43,112 bases of DNA from an uncultured Bacteroides sp. (lineage in GTDB: Bacteria; Bacteroidota; Bacteroidia; Bacteroidales; UBA932), in contig CAMCGB010000014.1 in NCBI GenBank assembly GCA_945874355.1, positions 1 through 43,112 of the forward strand, given 5' to 3'. The notes beneath the pieces are model-generated. The model saw only the letters and a list, made by a program, of their open reading frames with translations, made no database searches and was not told the DNA's origin. Every line of letters begins with the position of its first letter. Within the stretch, counting starts at the first letter, position 1. Positions 14,824 through 25,377 of the stretch are shown here, one piece after another. A program made the position numbers and the translations under genes.

Positions 14824-15633
14824 TTATTTCAAGTTTTGTTTTTTCTCGGCTCTGAATTGCCGGATGTTAATAAAAAGCAAAAGCAGAAGCACGCACAGGA
14901 ACATAATGGTAATCAGGGGCCTGAACTCGGGGGTCAGACCTCCCTTGCGCGCGTCAGTATAGATATAGGTGGAAAGGGTGTCCAGTCCGACCGTGCCTCT
15001 GGTAAAGAAGGTCACGGCAAAGTCGTCCAGCGACATAGTGAACGCCAGCACAAAGCCGGAAATCATACCCGGACGGAGCTGGGGTATAAGCACCTTCCGA
15101 AGAGCCTGCCCTGGGGTCGCTCCCAGGTCCAGCGCCGCTTCGTAGATATTGGGATTCATCTGAGTCAGCTTGGGCAGCACACTCAGCACCACATAAGGGG
15201 TACAGAATGAGATATGGGCCAGAACCACAGTCACATAGCCCTGACTGATGTGCAGGAACACAAAGAGCAGGAAGAGCGACACACCGGTGATGATGTCGGG
15301 GTTGATCATCGGGATGTTGTTCAGGAAACTGATCACCTGACGCTTGCGTCCCCGCATATTGTGAATTCCTATCGCAGCCACAGTACCCAGCAGGGTGGAT
15401 ATTCCGGCTGCTATAAGAGCTATGAGAAGGGTGTTTTCCACGGCACGCATCAGACTGCCCGTGCCCTGCATCGACCCGGTGAACAGATTCTGGTACAGCT
15501 GGGTGGAGAAACCGGTCCAGTTGCCCAGGACCTTGCTCTCGGTGAAAGAGAACACTGCTATAAAGAGGATAGGCGCATACAGGAGTATGAGCAGAATCCA
15601 GATGTAGCACTTTGCAAGAATCTTTTTCATCAT
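14824..15633 (-). CDS. potC: Polyamine ABC transporter permease PotC
   Basis: A 269-residue inner-membrane permease with about six helices. It carries the EAA loop that docks on the ATPase, here EAALDLGATPGQALRKVLIPQLRPGM, in the second half. It pairs with PotB to form the channel. Its ATG at 15633 overlaps the potB stop codon as ATGA, a typical sign of translational coupling; a second ATG follows at once (15630). Confidence 0.95.
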   Translation of the reverse strand: MMKKILAKCYIWILLILLYAPILFIAVFSFTESKVLGNWTGFSTQLYQNLFTGSMQGTGSLMRAVENTLLIALIAAGISTLLGTVAAIGIHNMRGRKRQVISFLNNIPMINPDIITGVSLFLLFVFLHISQGYVTVVLAHISFCTPYVVLSVLPKLTQMNPNIYEAALDLGATPGQALRKVLIPQLRPGMISGFVLAFTMSLDDFAVTFFTRGTVGLDTLSTYIYTDARKGGLTPEFRPLITIMFLCVLLLLLFINIRQFRAEKKQNLK

Positions 15634-16397
15634 ACCATTCCTCCCTCAACTTCTTTGTCCTTACCCTGGAACATAGTGGTTATACCTATGATAATCAGCA
15701 TCATAAGCGACAGCGCGGCACCATAGTTCCACATCGAGGAGTTGATATTCTCCTGAATGATGGTTCCGAACAGCTTGATTTTGTTGTTAGTAAGGAACTC
15801 CGATATGGCAAAGGTGCTGACCGTAGGCATAAAAACCATAAGCACACCGCTGGCAACACCCGGCATCGAAAGAGGCAGCACCACCTTCCAGAATACCTTC
15901 CATGGAGTCGCACCCAGATCCTGGGCGGCCTCGGCATAGGACTTGTCCATCTTGTTGAGCACATTGTAGATGGGGTATATCATAAAGGGAAGATAGTCGT
16001 ACACCATACCGTAGAGCAGGGTCCCCTTGCCGAGAGTGACACCGAGCATATTGAAAAGTTCGGTGGTGGCAAGGGTACGCATCAGGGCATTGATCCACAT
16101 CGGTAGGATGAACAGTACTATGGTCACAGCGCTGCGGTTGTATTCCTTATTGGCCAGAACCCACGCAGCGGGATAACCCAAAAGTATGCATATCAAGGTG
16201 TTCTCGACCGCAACCTCAAGCGACAGGGCGAAGGTGCCCAGAGCGTCGGAGTCGGAGAAGAACTTGGTGATATTGCTCAGAGTGAAGTGGCCGCTTCCGT
16301 CCTGGAAGGCATACACCATAACCAGAATCAGAGGCAGGGCGACAAAGAGCAGCAGAAAGATAAAATACGGCAGAGCCCAGGAACTTCTTTTGTTCAT
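15630..16397 (-). CDS. potB: Polyamine ABC transporter permease PotB
   Basis: 255 residues, about six membrane helices, with the EAA loop EAAQDLGATPWKVFWKVVLPLSMPG in the second half. The N-terminus (WALPYFIFLLLFVALPLILVMVYAFQD) is the first helix of the PotB branch. It is the partner of PotC and starts 14 bases after potA. Confidence 0.95.
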   Translation of the reverse strand: MNKRSSWALPYFIFLLLFVALPLILVMVYAFQDGSGHFTLSNITKFFSDSDALGTFALSLEVAVENTLICILLGYPAAWVLANKEYNRSAVTIVLFILPMWINALMRTLATTELFNMLGVTLGKGTLLYGMVYDYLPFMIYPIYNVLNKMDKSYAEAAQDLGATPWKVFWKVVLPLSMPGVASGVLMVFMPTVSTFAISEFLTNNKIKLFGTIIQENINSSMWNYGAALSLMMLIIIGITTMFQGKDKEVEGGMV

Positions 16398-16411
16398 TTC
16401 ACTTCCAAAGC

Positions 16412-17803
16412 TTACTGTTGCAGTTCACAAAGATGTATATCTTCCTTGGCAATGTTCACTCCCACAAGATCTCCCTTGTCCCATATATCATTGGTATCCA
16501 CCCATATATGCTCCCCTTCGGAAGTCAGAACAGTCAGGTGGTAGTGGTCACCCTTATAAAGCAGGAAATGTACTTCTCCATCGATTGTACCATCTTCCTG
16601 ATGGTCTGTCAGGTCCACTTTATCAAAGGCTACCCGGGCAAGAACCTTGGTCCCGGCAGGGAAGCGCGTCTGCTCTTCGGTCTCGAAGGTCTCGGACAGG
16701 AAACTTACGTGAGTCGAGTCCACGACAGTAGCTTCGAAACTGTTGCAGCTCCTTTCCTTTTTCATTACCTGGATGTCGGAAGGCCTTATGAGAAGACCCA
16801 CAGTGGAGCCCGGCTCGAAGGCATTGTAGTCCTGAATCATCAGTTCGTAACCCTTGTCGGTGTCGACGAACATCTCGTAATGCACACCTTTGAAGGTGCA
16901 GGACTTTACAGTGGCGCTGAACTGAGCACCCTCGAGTTTGTTCATTATGTAGATGTCCTCGGGACGGATCACCACGTCCACATCCACATTCTGTCCGAAT
17001 CCCTCGTCAACGCAGTCGAAGCAGTGCCCCACGAACTCCACCTTCCTATCCTCTATCATCTTTCCGTTCAGGATGTTGGACTCTCCGATGAAGTCCGCTA
17101 CGAAGGAGTTTTTGGGCTCGTTATAGATGTCCGTCGGAGTGCCTATCTGCTGGATCTTTCCCTCATTCATTACAATGATGGTGTCCGACAGGGTAAGGGC
17201 TTCCTCCTGATCGTGAGTCACATAGATGAAGGTTATGCCGAGCTCCCGGTGCATCTCCTTTAGCTCTATCTGCATATCCTTTCTCATCTTCAGGTCCAGA
17301 GCGGCAAGAGGCTCGTCCAGAAGCAGAATCTTGGGCTGGTTCACAAGAGCCCGCGCTATGGCAACTCTCTGCTGCTGTCCGCCGGAGAGAGACTCCACGT
17401 CACGGTCCTCGTAATCGGTCATACTCACCATCTTGAGCACTTTCCTGACCCTCTTGTCGATTTCTTCGGAAGGCAGCTTCTGAAGCTTCAGACCGAAGGC
17501 GATGTTGTCATAGACATCCAGATGGGGAAAGAGCGCATAACGCTGAAATACGGTGTTGAACGGACGTCTGTAGGGAGGAATCTCGCTGATGTCCTTCCCG
17601 TCCAGAAGAATATCCCCCTCGTCGGGAGAAAGGAAGCCTGCAATAAGGCGCAGGGTTGTGGTCTTACCGCAGCCGGAAGGTCCCAGAAGAGTCACAAACT
17701 CTCCTTTTCGCACATAGAAACTGATGTCGTCAAGAACCTTCTTACCCGAATACGACTTGCTGACGTGATTCAGGGATATGATGTTTTCTGATGTTACTGA
17801 CAT
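16412..17803 (-). CDS. potA: Polyamine ABC transporter ATPase PotA
   Basis: The ATP-hydrolysing subunit that drives polyamine import. Walker A is GPSGCGKTT (41-49), the ABC signature LSGGQQQR (139-146), Walker B LLLDEP (160-165) and the switch His lies in VTHDQEEA. At 463 residues it is roughly 90 longer than the Escherichia coli protein: the C-terminus holds one TOBE-like domain ending [10 protein letters not shown] and what looks like a second, ending AKEDIHL. The extra domain may sense polyamines or a regulator. Second gene of the operon, 10 bases after the porin gene. Confidence 0.95.
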   Translation of the reverse strand: MSVTSENIISLNHVSKSYSGKKVLDDISFYVRKGEFVTLLGPSGCGKTTTLRLIAGFLSPDEGDILLDGKDISEIPPYRRPFNTVFQRYALFPHLDVYDNIAFGLKLQKLPSEEIDKRVRKVLKMVSMTDYEDRDVESLSGGQQQRVAIARALVNQPKILLLDEPLAALDLKMRKDMQIELKEMHRELGITFIYVTHDQEEALTLSDTIIVMNEGKIQQIGTPTDIYNEPKNSFVADFIGESNILNGKMIEDRKVEFVGHCFDCVDEGFGQNVDVDVVIRPEDIYIMNKLEGAQFSATVKSCTFKGVHYEMFVDTDKGYELMIQDYNAFEPGSTVGLLIRPSDIQVMKKERSCNSFEATVVDSTHVSFLSETFETEEQTRFPAGTKVLARVAFDKVDLTDHQEDGTIDGEVHFLLYKGDHYHLTVLTSEGEHIWVDTNDIWDKGDLVGVNIAKEDIHLCELQQ

Positions 17804-17813
17804 TTTCCTCCAA

Positions 17814-18830
17814 TTACCAGAGTCTGAAGCTGAATTCGTACTTGGCGCCTATCATAAGGCTGAAACTGTCCAGCAGGGAGTCATAGCCTGCAGCGGCGTG
17901 AAGCCTCAGGTCCTGGCTGTCTTTCAGCGGATAGTATTGGGCAATTGCCGCGAGCTTGTAGTGTCTGGGAAGAATACCATTCTTGTCCTTATCCATCTGA
18001 GTGTAACGCAGCTGCACATCAAAGCTATCGCTGGGAGCATACTGCAGCCTGAAGGCATAGGAGAATCCCTTTGCAAGGCGATACTCGGAGTCGGTGTCAT
18101 AGTAGCCTGAATTGTTGAAGCAATCCCAGGTGAAAGTCCAGTCGGAGTAGTAATACTGCTGGCCGATGGCTACGACATGGTCGAAATCACCCTTGTCGTA
18201 CTGCATTGCGGAGTAGCTGCATTTGAAAGACGCGTAGTCGTACTCGGCGTTCCAGCCCAGAGAGTAACTCCAAAGCCCGCTGCTGAAAGGATGCTCTCCA
18301 TAGGGAGACGATACCATCTGGAGGGAGAAACTGTTTGTTTCCGAAGGCAGGGTGTAGATGATTTTTCCACCCCATTGATAAGAGGCAAGTCCGTCGTAGA
18401 AAGATGAAGTGGAGGCATAATAGGCATCCCAGTCCCAATCATCACACTCGAATCCGCCTGTGTTGATGAAGTCTTTTCCTAGTCTGAAGGTCCAGTTTCC
18501 GAACGAGAAATCGGCGTAACAATAGTCCAGCCAGTTGATTTCGTCCGATCGTCCGAGGTTCTGCCAAGGCCATTTGTAGCCTTCTTCATTGAGCCAGTGG
18601 TTGCAGATGAACCAGGAGAAATTCTCCGATGCGGCCCCCTCGAATGTTGTACAAAGAATTGAATTGCCAAAGTCGAAACCCATCTCGGCCTCACCGAGGC
18701 TGTAGGTAGGGTTCAGGTCAAGGCGTGAAACAAGTTTCACCTCGGCATAACTACCGAGATTGTCAGCCTCTTGCGAGTGCGCAAGAAAGCAGGGCAGCAA
18801 AGCTGCAATCAAAGAAAGTAGTTTTTTCAT
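17814..18830 (-). CDS. Outer-membrane porin linked to polyamine uptake
   Basis: 338 residues with a signal peptide ending AHSQ and a mature part of amphipathic beta strands, rich in Trp, Tyr and Phe and ending in an aromatic residue (FSFRLW). This is the layout of a porin barrel, nearest in feel to the phosphate-selective porin-like families of Bacteroidetes. Many Asp and Glu residues lie between strands (for example [14 protein letters not shown]), which would favour passage of cations. As the first gene of the potABCD operon it is likely the outer-membrane door for polyamines. That role is inferred from position and charge; the barrel itself is well supported. Confidence 0.82.
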   Translation of the reverse strand: MKKLLSLIAALLPCFLAHSQEADNLGSYAEVKLVSRLDLNPTYSLGEAEMGFDFGNSILCTTFEGAASENFSWFICNHWLNEEGYKWPWQNLGRSDEINWLDYCYADFSFGNWTFRLGKDFINTGGFECDDWDWDAYYASTSSFYDGLASYQWGGKIIYTLPSETNSFSLQMVSSPYGEHPFSSGLWSYSLGWNAEYDYASFKCSYSAMQYDKGDFDHVVAIGQQYYYSDWTFTWDCFNNSGYYDTDSEYRLAKGFSYAFRLQYAPSDSFDVQLRYTQMDKDKNGILPRHYKLAAIAQYYPLKDSQDLRLHAAAGYDSLLDSFSLMIGAKYEFSFRLW

Positions 18831-18889
18831 TTCCTAACATAAAAAAGAATTTTGTTAAACTAGGCTGCGAAGATAATTAAAAATCTCAA

Positions 18890-18897
18890 TATATTTG
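18890..18897 (+). promoter_or_regulatory. -7 box upstream of the C-S lyase gene
   Basis: TATATTTG is a full TAnnTTTG box, 37 bases before the ATG at 18935. The -33 position is poor (CTGCGA region). On the other strand TATCTTCG (18875-18868) is a one-mismatch box for the pot operon. Confidence 0.55.
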
Positions 18898-18934
18898 CAA
18901 GCGCTTCCGCAAGAATGTGGATGCAGACAGATAT

Positions 18935-20140
18935 ATGAAAAGATACGATTTCGACACAGTGATTGACAGGCGTGGCTCAGCCAGCCTGAAAGTAGACGGA
19001 CTGAATAAAAGATACGGCAGAGATGACCTTATGGCCATGTGGGTTGCCGATATGGACTTTGCCACCCCGGACTTCATCATAGATGCTCTCAGAAAGAGGC
19101 TGGACCACCCCATACTCGGATACTCCCTCACCGGCGACGACTACTTTGACATCATCTCCGCCTGGGTGGAAGATCTGCACGGATGGAAGGTCGATTCCTC
19201 ATTCTTCCGTTACATCCCGGGTATCGTCAAAGGCATAGGCTTCGCCGAGCGCTGTTTCCTCTCCGAGGGCGACAAAGTCATCATCCAGCCTCCCGTATAC
19301 CACCCCTTCAGACTCGTCACCCAGGCTTGCGGCTTCGAGGTGGTCAACAACCCGCTCATCCCCGTGTATGACTCAGAAGGCTTCCTGAAGACCTATCATA
19401 TGGACCTGGACGGTCTGGAAAGGCTCATCGACAGCAGGACCAGAATGCTGATACTCAGCAACCCCCACAACCCTTGCGGAGTCTGCTTCCCGAAAGAAGA
19501 ACTGCAAGCGCTCGCTGAAATATGCAACCGCCACGGCATTATCGTCATATCGGACGAAATCCACTCCGAGATGGTATTCTCACCCCGCACCCACATCCCC
19601 TTCGCCTCTGTCAGCCCCGAGGCCGCAGAGTGCAGTATTACTTTTATGGCCCCTTCGAAGACCTTCAACATCGCAGGCGTCGTAAGTTCATACTGCATAG
19701 CTCTCAATCAGGCTCTGAGGGAAAAGTTCTTCAATTATCTTGAAGCCAATGAGATAGATGACCCGAGTCTCTTCTCGGTCATCGCTACGCGTGCCGCCTA
19801 CACTCCTGAAGGCAGACAGTGGAGGGACGAAATGCTCACCTACGTCAAGCTCAACGCCCTCTTCACCTGCGACTGGTGCAAAAAGCATCTCCCGCAGATT
19901 CACCCCGTGCTACCCGAAGCCTCCTTCCTTGTATGGCTGGACTGCCGCAAACTCGAATTGGAGCAAAAGGAGCTGGTGGACCTGTTCATAAATAAAGCCC
20001 ATCTGGCTCTGAACGACGGAGAGATGTTCGGAGCAGAAGGCAAGGGTTATATGCGCCTCAACATAGGCTGCCCGAGAAGGGTGCTCTCCCAGGCGCTTGA
20101 ACAGCTCAAAGCCGCTGTGGACAGCCTCGAGGCAGAATAA
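18935..20140 (+). CDS. MalY/PatB-type PLP-dependent C-S lyase
   Basis: 401 residues of the fold-type I aminotransferase family. The opening MKRYDFDTVIDRRGSASLK and the MWVADMDFATP motif are hallmarks of the MalY/PatB branch, which cleaves cystathionine, cysteine or related thioethers to a thiol, pyruvate and ammonia. The PLP lysine is in PSKTFN (Lys 242), with SNPHNPCG (175-182) and DEIH (207-210) completing the cofactor site. I use the ATG at 18935; a GTG six codons earlier is in frame, but family members start at this Met. It may also act as an aminotransferase. Single gene, divergent from the porin-pot operon. Confidence 0.93.
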   Translation: MKRYDFDTVIDRRGSASLKVDGLNKRYGRDDLMAMWVADMDFATPDFIIDALRKRLDHPILGYSLTGDDYFDIISAWVEDLHGWKVDSSFFRYIPGIVKGIGFAERCFLSEGDKVIIQPPVYHPFRLVTQACGFEVVNNPLIPVYDSEGFLKTYHMDLDGLERLIDSRTRMLILSNPHNPCGVCFPKEELQALAEICNRHGIIVISDEIHSEMVFSPRTHIPFASVSPEAAECSITFMAPSKTFNIAGVVSSYCIALNQALREKFFNYLEANEIDDPSLFSVIATRAAYTPEGRQWRDEMLTYVKLNALFTCDWCKKHLPQIHPVLPEASFLVWLDCRKLELEQKELVDLFINKAHLALNDGEMFGAEGKGYMRLNIGCPRRVLSQALEQLKAAVDSLEAE

Positions 20141-20183
20141 AAAAAAGAATTGATGAATTTTTTTACAAATTGGCGCAAATAAA

Positions 20184-20214
20184 TTTGGCATTTCAGAAAT
20201 AATTGCTACCTTTG
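20184..20214 (+). promoter_or_regulatory. Promoter of tRNA-Phe
   Basis: TTTG at 20184-20187, 19 bases, then TACCTTTG at 20207-20214. The -7 box is identical to that of tRNA-Val, and it ends 18 bases before the mature tRNA. Confidence 0.92.
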
Positions 20215-20232
20215 CATTCCCGAAAGGGAAAT

Positions 20233-20305
20233 GGTGCTGTAGCTCAGGTGGTAGAGCAATGGACTGAAAATCCATGTGTCGCCGGTTCAACTCCTGCCAG
20301 CACCA
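20233..20305 (+). tRNA. tRNA-Phe (anticodon GAA)
   Basis: 73 bases. The acceptor stem GGTGCTG pairs with CAGCACC (20298-20304), with discriminator A and no encoded CCA. The anticodon loop CTGAAAA gives GAA, which reads both Phe codons. The T-arm GCCGG-TTCAACT-CCTGC has one C-U mismatch in its middle pair, which is unusual but does not spoil the fold. Confidence 0.95.
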
Positions 20306-20310
20306 CAAAA

Positions 20311-20336
20311 GCCAAGTCGAACGACTTGGCTTTTTT
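20311..20336. terminator. Terminator after tRNA-Phe
   Basis: GCCAAGTCG (20311-20319) pairs with CGACTTGGC (20322-20330) around a very short loop, flanked by A and T runs, so it can serve both the tRNA and the convergent gene at 20350. Confidence 0.92.
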
Positions 20337-20349
20337 CGTTTGCAAACTG

Positions 20350-21177
20350 CTACTGTGCGGCGGCGGTGATATGGAAGCAATGCTCCTTCTTTTCGTACTT
20401 CACCAGACAGGTGCCCATCTTCTTGCGGTCCCGAAGCACCTCCCCGAGCACCTTGGTCAGCTCATAAGGCTGCATAAAAGCCTCGGACTCATCCTCGCTG
20501 TAATAGCGGGTGTAGGTGATGTCGAAAGTGGTCCCGTAGCAGTGCGCAGAATTGTCGGTCGCATTCGGATTACCGCTGCGCCGAAGCCGTTTAACATCCT
20601 CCTCGGTACGCAGGATTGAAGACACAATCAGCTTATAGTCAAGCAGATTCTTCGAGCGCAGCGAATCGCTGAAAGCCTTCGATATAGCCATCAGCTCATC
20701 TGCCGCACCCCGGGTAAGATAGGGCACCGAATAACGCAGGTCATCAACTATATAATAGTCCGTATCCGTAATCTCCACAAGCCCCGGAAGCGAGTTGACC
20801 TCCTCCCTGGTCTGGGGCACCAGACTCAGCCCCACGCTCTTGGCAAGCGACACATGCGCATCGTTCAGGTCGGCAAACAGTTTAGAATACGACAACCTCG
20901 GACCATAATAAATAACTTCCCTGGCTTCTCTTTCTCCTGTCCCGTCCACATCATCTGCAGCCGCTTGAGTTTCTGCAATATCCTCCTGCAGCAGGTCGGA
21001 ACCGAAAGGAGCTTGTTCCTCCTTCAGGGAAGCGTCTTCCTGCACGGTCTCCTGCTGGACGGAAGAGTCCTTCTGCGTGTCTAAAGAACCGCATCCGCGA
21101 AAACAGAGACTTCCCGCAAGGAATCCGAGCAGGAAGTCTACAATTATCAAAATCAGGCCTTTATGACTTTTTTTCAT
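20350..21177 (-). CDS. DUF5715-like protein, possible LAS-type peptidase
   Basis: 275 residues. One N-terminal hydrophobic segment ([19 protein letters not shown]) acts as a membrane anchor or uncleaved signal, followed by an acidic, Gln/Glu-rich linker to about residue 90. The C-terminal domain has [13 protein letters not shown] (from about residue 208) and EHCFHIT at the end. The spacing of His, Asp and the late His resembles the zinc site of the LAS peptidases (VanX, VanY, M15), so a periplasmic role on peptidoglycan peptides is plausible but not shown. The N-terminus overlaps the end of gcvPB by 17 bases, so its translation is probably coupled to the glycine cleavage operon although the function seems unrelated. 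Confidence 0.72.
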   Translation of the reverse strand: MKKSHKGLILIIVDFLLGFLAGSLCFRGCGSLDTQKDSSVQQETVQEDASLKEEQAPFGSDLLQEDIAETQAAADDVDGTGEREAREVIYYGPRLSYSKLFADLNDAHVSLAKSVGLSLVPQTREEVNSLPGLVEITDTDYYIVDDLRYSVPYLTRGAADELMAISKAFSDSLRSKNLLDYKLIVSSILRTEEDVKRLRRSGNPNATDNSAHCYGTTFDITYTRYYSEDESEAFMQPYELTKVLGEVLRDRKKMGTCLVKYEKKEHCFHITAAAQ

Positions 21178-22543
21178 ACTTTATCACAGGCTGCCTTGCC
21201 GCCGCGGTCTCATCCGGACGACCTATGGGAGTATTGTGAGGTGCGCTATGCAGAAGCTCGGGGTTCTCCTTTGCCTCGCGCGCTATCACCCTCATCACTT
21301 CGATAAATTCGTCTATGGTCTGACGGCTCTCGGTTTCTGTGGGCTCTATCATTATCGCCTGGTGGAAAAGCAGGGGGAAATAGATGGTAGGAGCGTGGAA
21401 ACCGTAGTCGAGCAGGCGCTTGGCCACATCCAGGGTAGTGACCCCATTGCTCTCCTTCAGACCATCGAACACAAACTCGTGCTTGCATACTGACTCGATG
21501 GGCAGCTTGTAGCAATCCTTGAGCGACTCTTTCACATAATTGGCATTCAAGGTGGCAAGCTTACCGGCCATACGGATATTCTCCTTTCCGAGCATCAGAA
21601 TATAAGCCAGGGCCCTTGCCATCACGGCGAAGTTGCCGTGGAAGCCGCTCACCTTCGGAACGGGCAGGAAAGGAACCAGCTTCTCGCACACTCCTACAGG
21701 GCCGCTTCCCGGACCGCCTCCTCCGTGGGGAGTAGAGAAAGTCTTGTGGAGATTGAGGTGCATGATGTCAAAGCCCATATCTCCGGGGCGCACTACACCC
21801 AGAAGAGGATTCATATTCGCACCGTCGTAGTACAGAAGGCCGCCGCAGCCGTGAACCAGGGAGGCAATCTGGGTAATCTGACGCTCAAACAGTCCGAGGG
21901 TATTGGGATTGGTCATCATGATACCGGCAATGTCGTCGCCAAGAAGCGGCTTGAGAGACTCCACGTCCACCAGCCCGTCCTCCCCGGACTTCACCACCAC
22001 AATTTCCAGCCCGCAGACTGCTGCCGAAGCAGGATTGGTGCCGTGGGCGCTGTCGGGAACTATCACCTTTGTGCGTTTCACATCTCCCCTGCTCTTGTGA
22101 TACTCCCTCATCAGCATCAGACCGGTAAGCTCTCCGTGAGCTCCGGCGCAGGGCAGGAAGGTGAAATGCTTCATACCGGTAATGGCAGCAAGGCAGGAGT
22201 CGAGGGTATCTACCAGCTCCCTGGCACCCTTTACAGTATCCTCACTCTGAAGAGGATGAAGCGAAGCGAATACCTTGTTGGAAGCAATCTCCTCGTTGAT
22301 CTTCGGATTGTACTTCATCGTGCAGGAGCCCAGAGGATAGAATCCGGTATCGACGCCGAAATTCATCTGGCTGAGCATAGTATAGTGGCGCACCACGTCA
22401 GGCTCGCTCACTTCAGGAAGGTTGAGAGGACTCTGGCGCCATATCTTGCCTTCCTTAGGCAGGCTCACCTCACTCTGGGGCAGGCTGAAACCCACGCGGG
22501 AGGGAACAGAAAGTTCAAATATAAGTTTGTCGTAGTATTTCAT
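21161..22543 (-). CDS. gcvPB: Glycine dehydrogenase (decarboxylating) subunit 2
   Basis: The PLP-bearing half of the P-protein of the glycine cleavage system. It takes CO2 from glycine and passes the methylamine to lipoyl-GcvH. The PLP lysine is in [14 protein letters not shown] (Lys 267). [11 protein letters not shown] (71-81) and [11 protein letters not shown] (164-174) are further family motifs. 460 residues, the normal length for the two-subunit form. It starts 11 bases after gcvPA. Confidence 0.97.
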   Translation of the reverse strand: MKYYDKLIFELSVPSRVGFSLPQSEVSLPKEGKIWRQSPLNLPEVSEPDVVRHYTMLSQMNFGVDTGFYPLGSCTMKYNPKINEEIASNKVFASLHPLQSEDTVKGARELVDTLDSCLAAITGMKHFTFLPCAGAHGELTGLMLMREYHKSRGDVKRTKVIVPDSAHGTNPASAAVCGLEIVVVKSGEDGLVDVESLKPLLGDDIAGIMMTNPNTLGLFERQITQIASLVHGCGGLLYYDGANMNPLLGVVRPGDMGFDIMHLNLHKTFSTPHGGGGPGSGPVGVCEKLVPFLPVPKVSGFHGNFAVMARALAYILMLGKENIRMAGKLATLNANYVKESLKDCYKLPIESVCKHEFVFDGLKESNGVTTLDVAKRLLDYGFHAPTIYFPLLFHQAIMIEPTETESRQTIDEFIEVMRVIAREAKENPELLHSAPHNTPIGRPDETAAARQPVIKYEKKS

Positions 22544-22554
22544 ATCCCTTCCTC

Positions 22555-23859
22555 CTATAAAGCACGAACTATCGAAATCACTTCATCCACCTCGGCGGCG
22601 CTGCGTCTTTCGGTGACGCAGAAAGTCACATAGCCCTCTTCGGTCTGCAGGGCGGCGAAGTATCCGGCGTCCTGGAGGGCCTTCTGAAGGGCGGGCACGT
22701 CGCACAGAGGCTTGAGCACGAACTCCTTGATGAACTCTCCGTCATATACTTTCTCGAATTTTCCGCTCGCAAGCAGTCCTTCATACAGGCGGTGGCTCAG
22801 GCCATAGCAGAGCTCATTGACCCTTCTCAGGCCCTTGGGACCCATAAGAGAAAGGTACACCGTACACCAGAGAGCCATCAGCGACTGGTTGGAACATATG
22901 TTGGAAGTGGCCTTCTCGCGGCGTATATGCTGCTCGCGCGCCTGGAGGGTCAGAACGTAGCATCTGCGTCCCTGCGCATCGACAGTCTGGCCCACTATTC
23001 TTCCCGGCATCTTGCGCATCAGCTCCTGAGTGCAGGCCATGAAGCCCACATAGGGTCCTCCGTAGTTAAGAGGGATTCCCAGGCTCTGGCCGTCTCCGAC
23101 AGCTATGTCGGCACCCCATTCGGCGGGACTCTTCACCACTGCAAGGGCGGAAGGGTCGCAGTACTCCACGAGCAGGGCCTTCATCGAATGAACCAGGTCG
23201 GCTAGTCCGCTGTGATCCTCGATTATGCCATAGCGGTTCACAGAAGGCACTATGACTCCGGCAAGATCGGCTACCCCTTCGGCCACATCCTCAGCAATGC
23301 TCTCGCTGACAACCACATTCACGCCCGAATATGAAGCGTAGGTCCTTATCACGTCGAGAACGGAGGGCAGCAGGCTGGCCGAAACGATGACAGTGTTCTT
23401 TTTCTTCGAAGCGGCGACACACATCCTCACCGCTTCGGCTGCGGCCGTGGGGCCGTCGTACATCGAAGCATTGGCGCAGGGCAGGCCGGTAAGATTGCTT
23501 ATCATAGTCTGCCACTCGAATATATAGCGCAGGGTACCCTGCGAAATCTCGCACTGATAGGGAGTGTAGGCGGTAAGGAACTCGCTTCGGGAAGTGATAT
23601 AGGGAATCACCGAAGGCACATAATGGTCATAGGCTCCCTGGCCCACCATCACCTTGAGCGAACTGTTCTTCGCAGCGAGGGATTCGAAATAGTCACGAAC
23701 CTGCTGCTCGCTCATTGCCGAGGGCAGGTCATATTCACCCTTGAAGAAACACTCACCGGGAACATCGGAATAGAGCTCGTCCAGAGACCCTACCCCTATC
23801 CTTTCGAGCATAAGGGCGATATCTTCCGGAGTGTGCGGAAAATAACAGAAATCTGCCAT
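22555..23859 (-). CDS. gcvPA: Glycine dehydrogenase (decarboxylating) subunit 1
   Basis: 434 residues, the non-PLP partner half of the split P-protein. It carries the usual N-terminal [17 protein letters not shown], the [13 protein letters not shown] motif and [10 protein letters not shown]. It starts 10 bases after gcvH and precedes gcvPB, so both halves should be made in equal amounts. In many bacteria the two are one fused protein; here they are separate. Confidence 0.97.
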   Translation of the reverse strand: MADFCYFPHTPEDIALMLERIGVGSLDELYSDVPGECFFKGEYDLPSAMSEQQVRDYFESLAAKNSSLKVMVGQGAYDHYVPSVIPYITSRSEFLTAYTPYQCEISQGTLRYIFEWQTMISNLTGLPCANASMYDGPTAAAEAVRMCVAASKKKNTVIVSASLLPSVLDVIRTYASYSGVNVVVSESIAEDVAEGVADLAGVIVPSVNRYGIIEDHSGLADLVHSMKALLVEYCDPSALAVVKSPAEWGADIAVGDGQSLGIPLNYGGPYVGFMACTQELMRKMPGRIVGQTVDAQGRRCYVLTLQAREQHIRREKATSNICSNQSLMALWCTVYLSLMGPKGLRRVNELCYGLSHRLYEGLLASGKFEKVYDGEFIKEFVLKPLCDVPALQKALQDAGYFAALQTEEGYVTFCVTERRSAAEVDEVISIVRAL

Positions 23860-23869
23860 CTTGGAAGCC

Positions 23870-24247
23870 TTATTTTGCGAACTCAGAATATTTTGCAGCG
23901 TTCATCATAGCGTCCAGCTCGCTCTTATCGCTCATCTCAATCTTGACAATCCAGGCAGCATAAGCGTCCTCATTGATGAGCTCGGGGCTGTCTTCGAGAG
24001 CGTCATTGCGGGCAATCACCTTGCCTGAAACCGGAGTTATCACCTCGCTGGAGGTCTTCACGCTCTCAAGAGCGCCGAAATCGTCACCGGCATTGAACTC
24101 GTCGTCAACATCGGGCATATCCACATAAGTGATGTCTCCCATCTCGCTCTGTGCGAAATCGGTCACACCTATGATAGCCACATTGCCGTCAACTTTCACC
24201 CATTCGTGAGACTCGCTGTAAAGGAGTCCTTCAACTACTTTGCTCAT
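23870..24247 (-). CDS. gcvH: Glycine cleavage system H protein
   Basis: 125-residue lipoyl carrier that shuttles the aminomethyl group between the P, T and L proteins. The lipoylated lysine is Lys 64 in ESVKTSSEV, within the conserved SESHEWV ... [13 protein letters not shown] frame. Complete and of normal length. It sits between gcvT and gcvPA, 14 bases after gcvT. Confidence 0.97.
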   Translation of the reverse strand: MSKVVEGLLYSESHEWVKVDGNVAIIGVTDFAQSEMGDITYVDMPDVDDEFNAGDDFGALESVKTSSEVITPVSGKVIARNDALEDSPELINEDAYAAWIVKIEMSDKSELDAMMNAAKYSEFAK

Positions 24248-24261
24248 AATCTGTTTATTTG

Positions 24262-25365
24262 TTATTTCTTATACTTGGTCTGATAAAATCTCTTCTTGAC
24301 AACCTTGCCTTCGAACACCCTCTTGCGTATGCGTATCATAAGAGTGGTGCCGAGAGCCGCGTATGCACTGTCCACAAGGGCGAAGCACAGGCTCTTGTCC
24401 AGCGAAATGGAATGATAGCCGGTGGTCACCTCACCTACGACGGTGCCGTCCGGAAGCTCCACAGGATAATGGGCGCGGGGCACAGCGCTATCAGAGAGTT
24501 CTATGCCCACAAGCTTGCGGCTGACTCCTGCTGCCTTCTGCGCGGCAAGAGCCTCCTTTCCGATGAACTCGCTCTTGTCCAGCTTGCAGAACATCGAGAG
24601 CCCGGCCATCACAGGTGAAATCTCTGCGGTCAGCTCGTCTCCGTACAGGGGAAGTCCGGCCTCGAAGCGGAGAGTGTCCCTGCAGCCCAGGCCGCAAGGC
24701 TTCACTCCGGCCTTGAGCAGCTCGTCCCAATAGCGGCAGACAGTAGCAGCAGATGCATAAATCTCAAATCCGTCCTCTCCTGTATATCCGGTGCGGCTGA
24801 TGATAACCCTCTCGCCCTGAACGGACTCGTTAAGGAACTCGTAGAAGCCCAGGGAAGAAGCAGAGGCAAATCCGAGCGCTCCGGTAACGGCCTTCTCGGC
24901 TTCGGGTCCCTGAACCGCAATCTGGCCCCAGGAGTCGGAAGCGTTGACTATCTTCACATCGAAACCTTCGCAATTGGACTTCATCCACTCATAGTCCTTC
25001 TCTATGTTGGCGGCATTGACCACCAGCAGGTACTCGTCAGGAGCGAACTCCTTATAGACCAGAAGGTCGTCCACAGTGCCTCCGTCGGGGTAGAGCATCA
25101 TTCCGTAGAGAATCTTTCCGTCAGGCATTGAACTTACATCATTGGTGAAGATGTGGTTCACGAAGCGTGCCGCATCCTTTCCGCTGATGAACACCTCTCC
25201 CATATGGGACACGTCAAACATTCCTGCCTTTGTGCGGACGGCATTGTGCTCGTCGATGATTCCGCTGTACTGTATGGGCATATCAAAACCCGCAAAAGGG
25301 CTCATCTTTGCACCCAGCTCCACGTGCCGGTCGTGCAGACAAGTCATTTTCAACTGATTATCCAT
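24262..25365 (-). CDS. gcvT: Glycine cleavage system T protein (aminomethyltransferase)
   Basis: 367 residues. Moves the methylene group from GcvH to tetrahydrofolate and releases ammonia. The [10 protein letters not shown] motif (about 48-57), [18 protein letters not shown], and [13 protein letters not shown] are conserved folate-site segments, and the C-terminal DKSLCFALV and YHSISLD regions complete the barrel. Second gene of the operon, 12 bases after an uncharacterised gene. The L protein (lpd) is not in the window. Confidence 0.97.
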   Translation of the reverse strand: MDNQLKMTCLHDRHVELGAKMSPFAGFDMPIQYSGIIDEHNAVRTKAGMFDVSHMGEVFISGKDAARFVNHIFTNDVSSMPDGKILYGMMLYPDGGTVDDLLVYKEFAPDEYLLVVNAANIEKDYEWMKSNCEGFDVKIVNASDSWGQIAVQGPEAEKAVTGALGFASASSLGFYEFLNESVQGERVIISRTGYTGEDGFEIYASAATVCRYWDELLKAGVKPCGLGCRDTLRFEAGLPLYGDELTAEISPVMAGLSMFCKLDKSEFIGKEALAAQKAAGVSRKLVGIELSDSAVPRAHYPVELPDGTVVGEVTTGYHSISLDKSLCFALVDSAYAALGTTLMIRIRKRVFEGKVVKKRFYQTKYKK

Positions 25366-25377
25366 ATTTTAGGGTAT

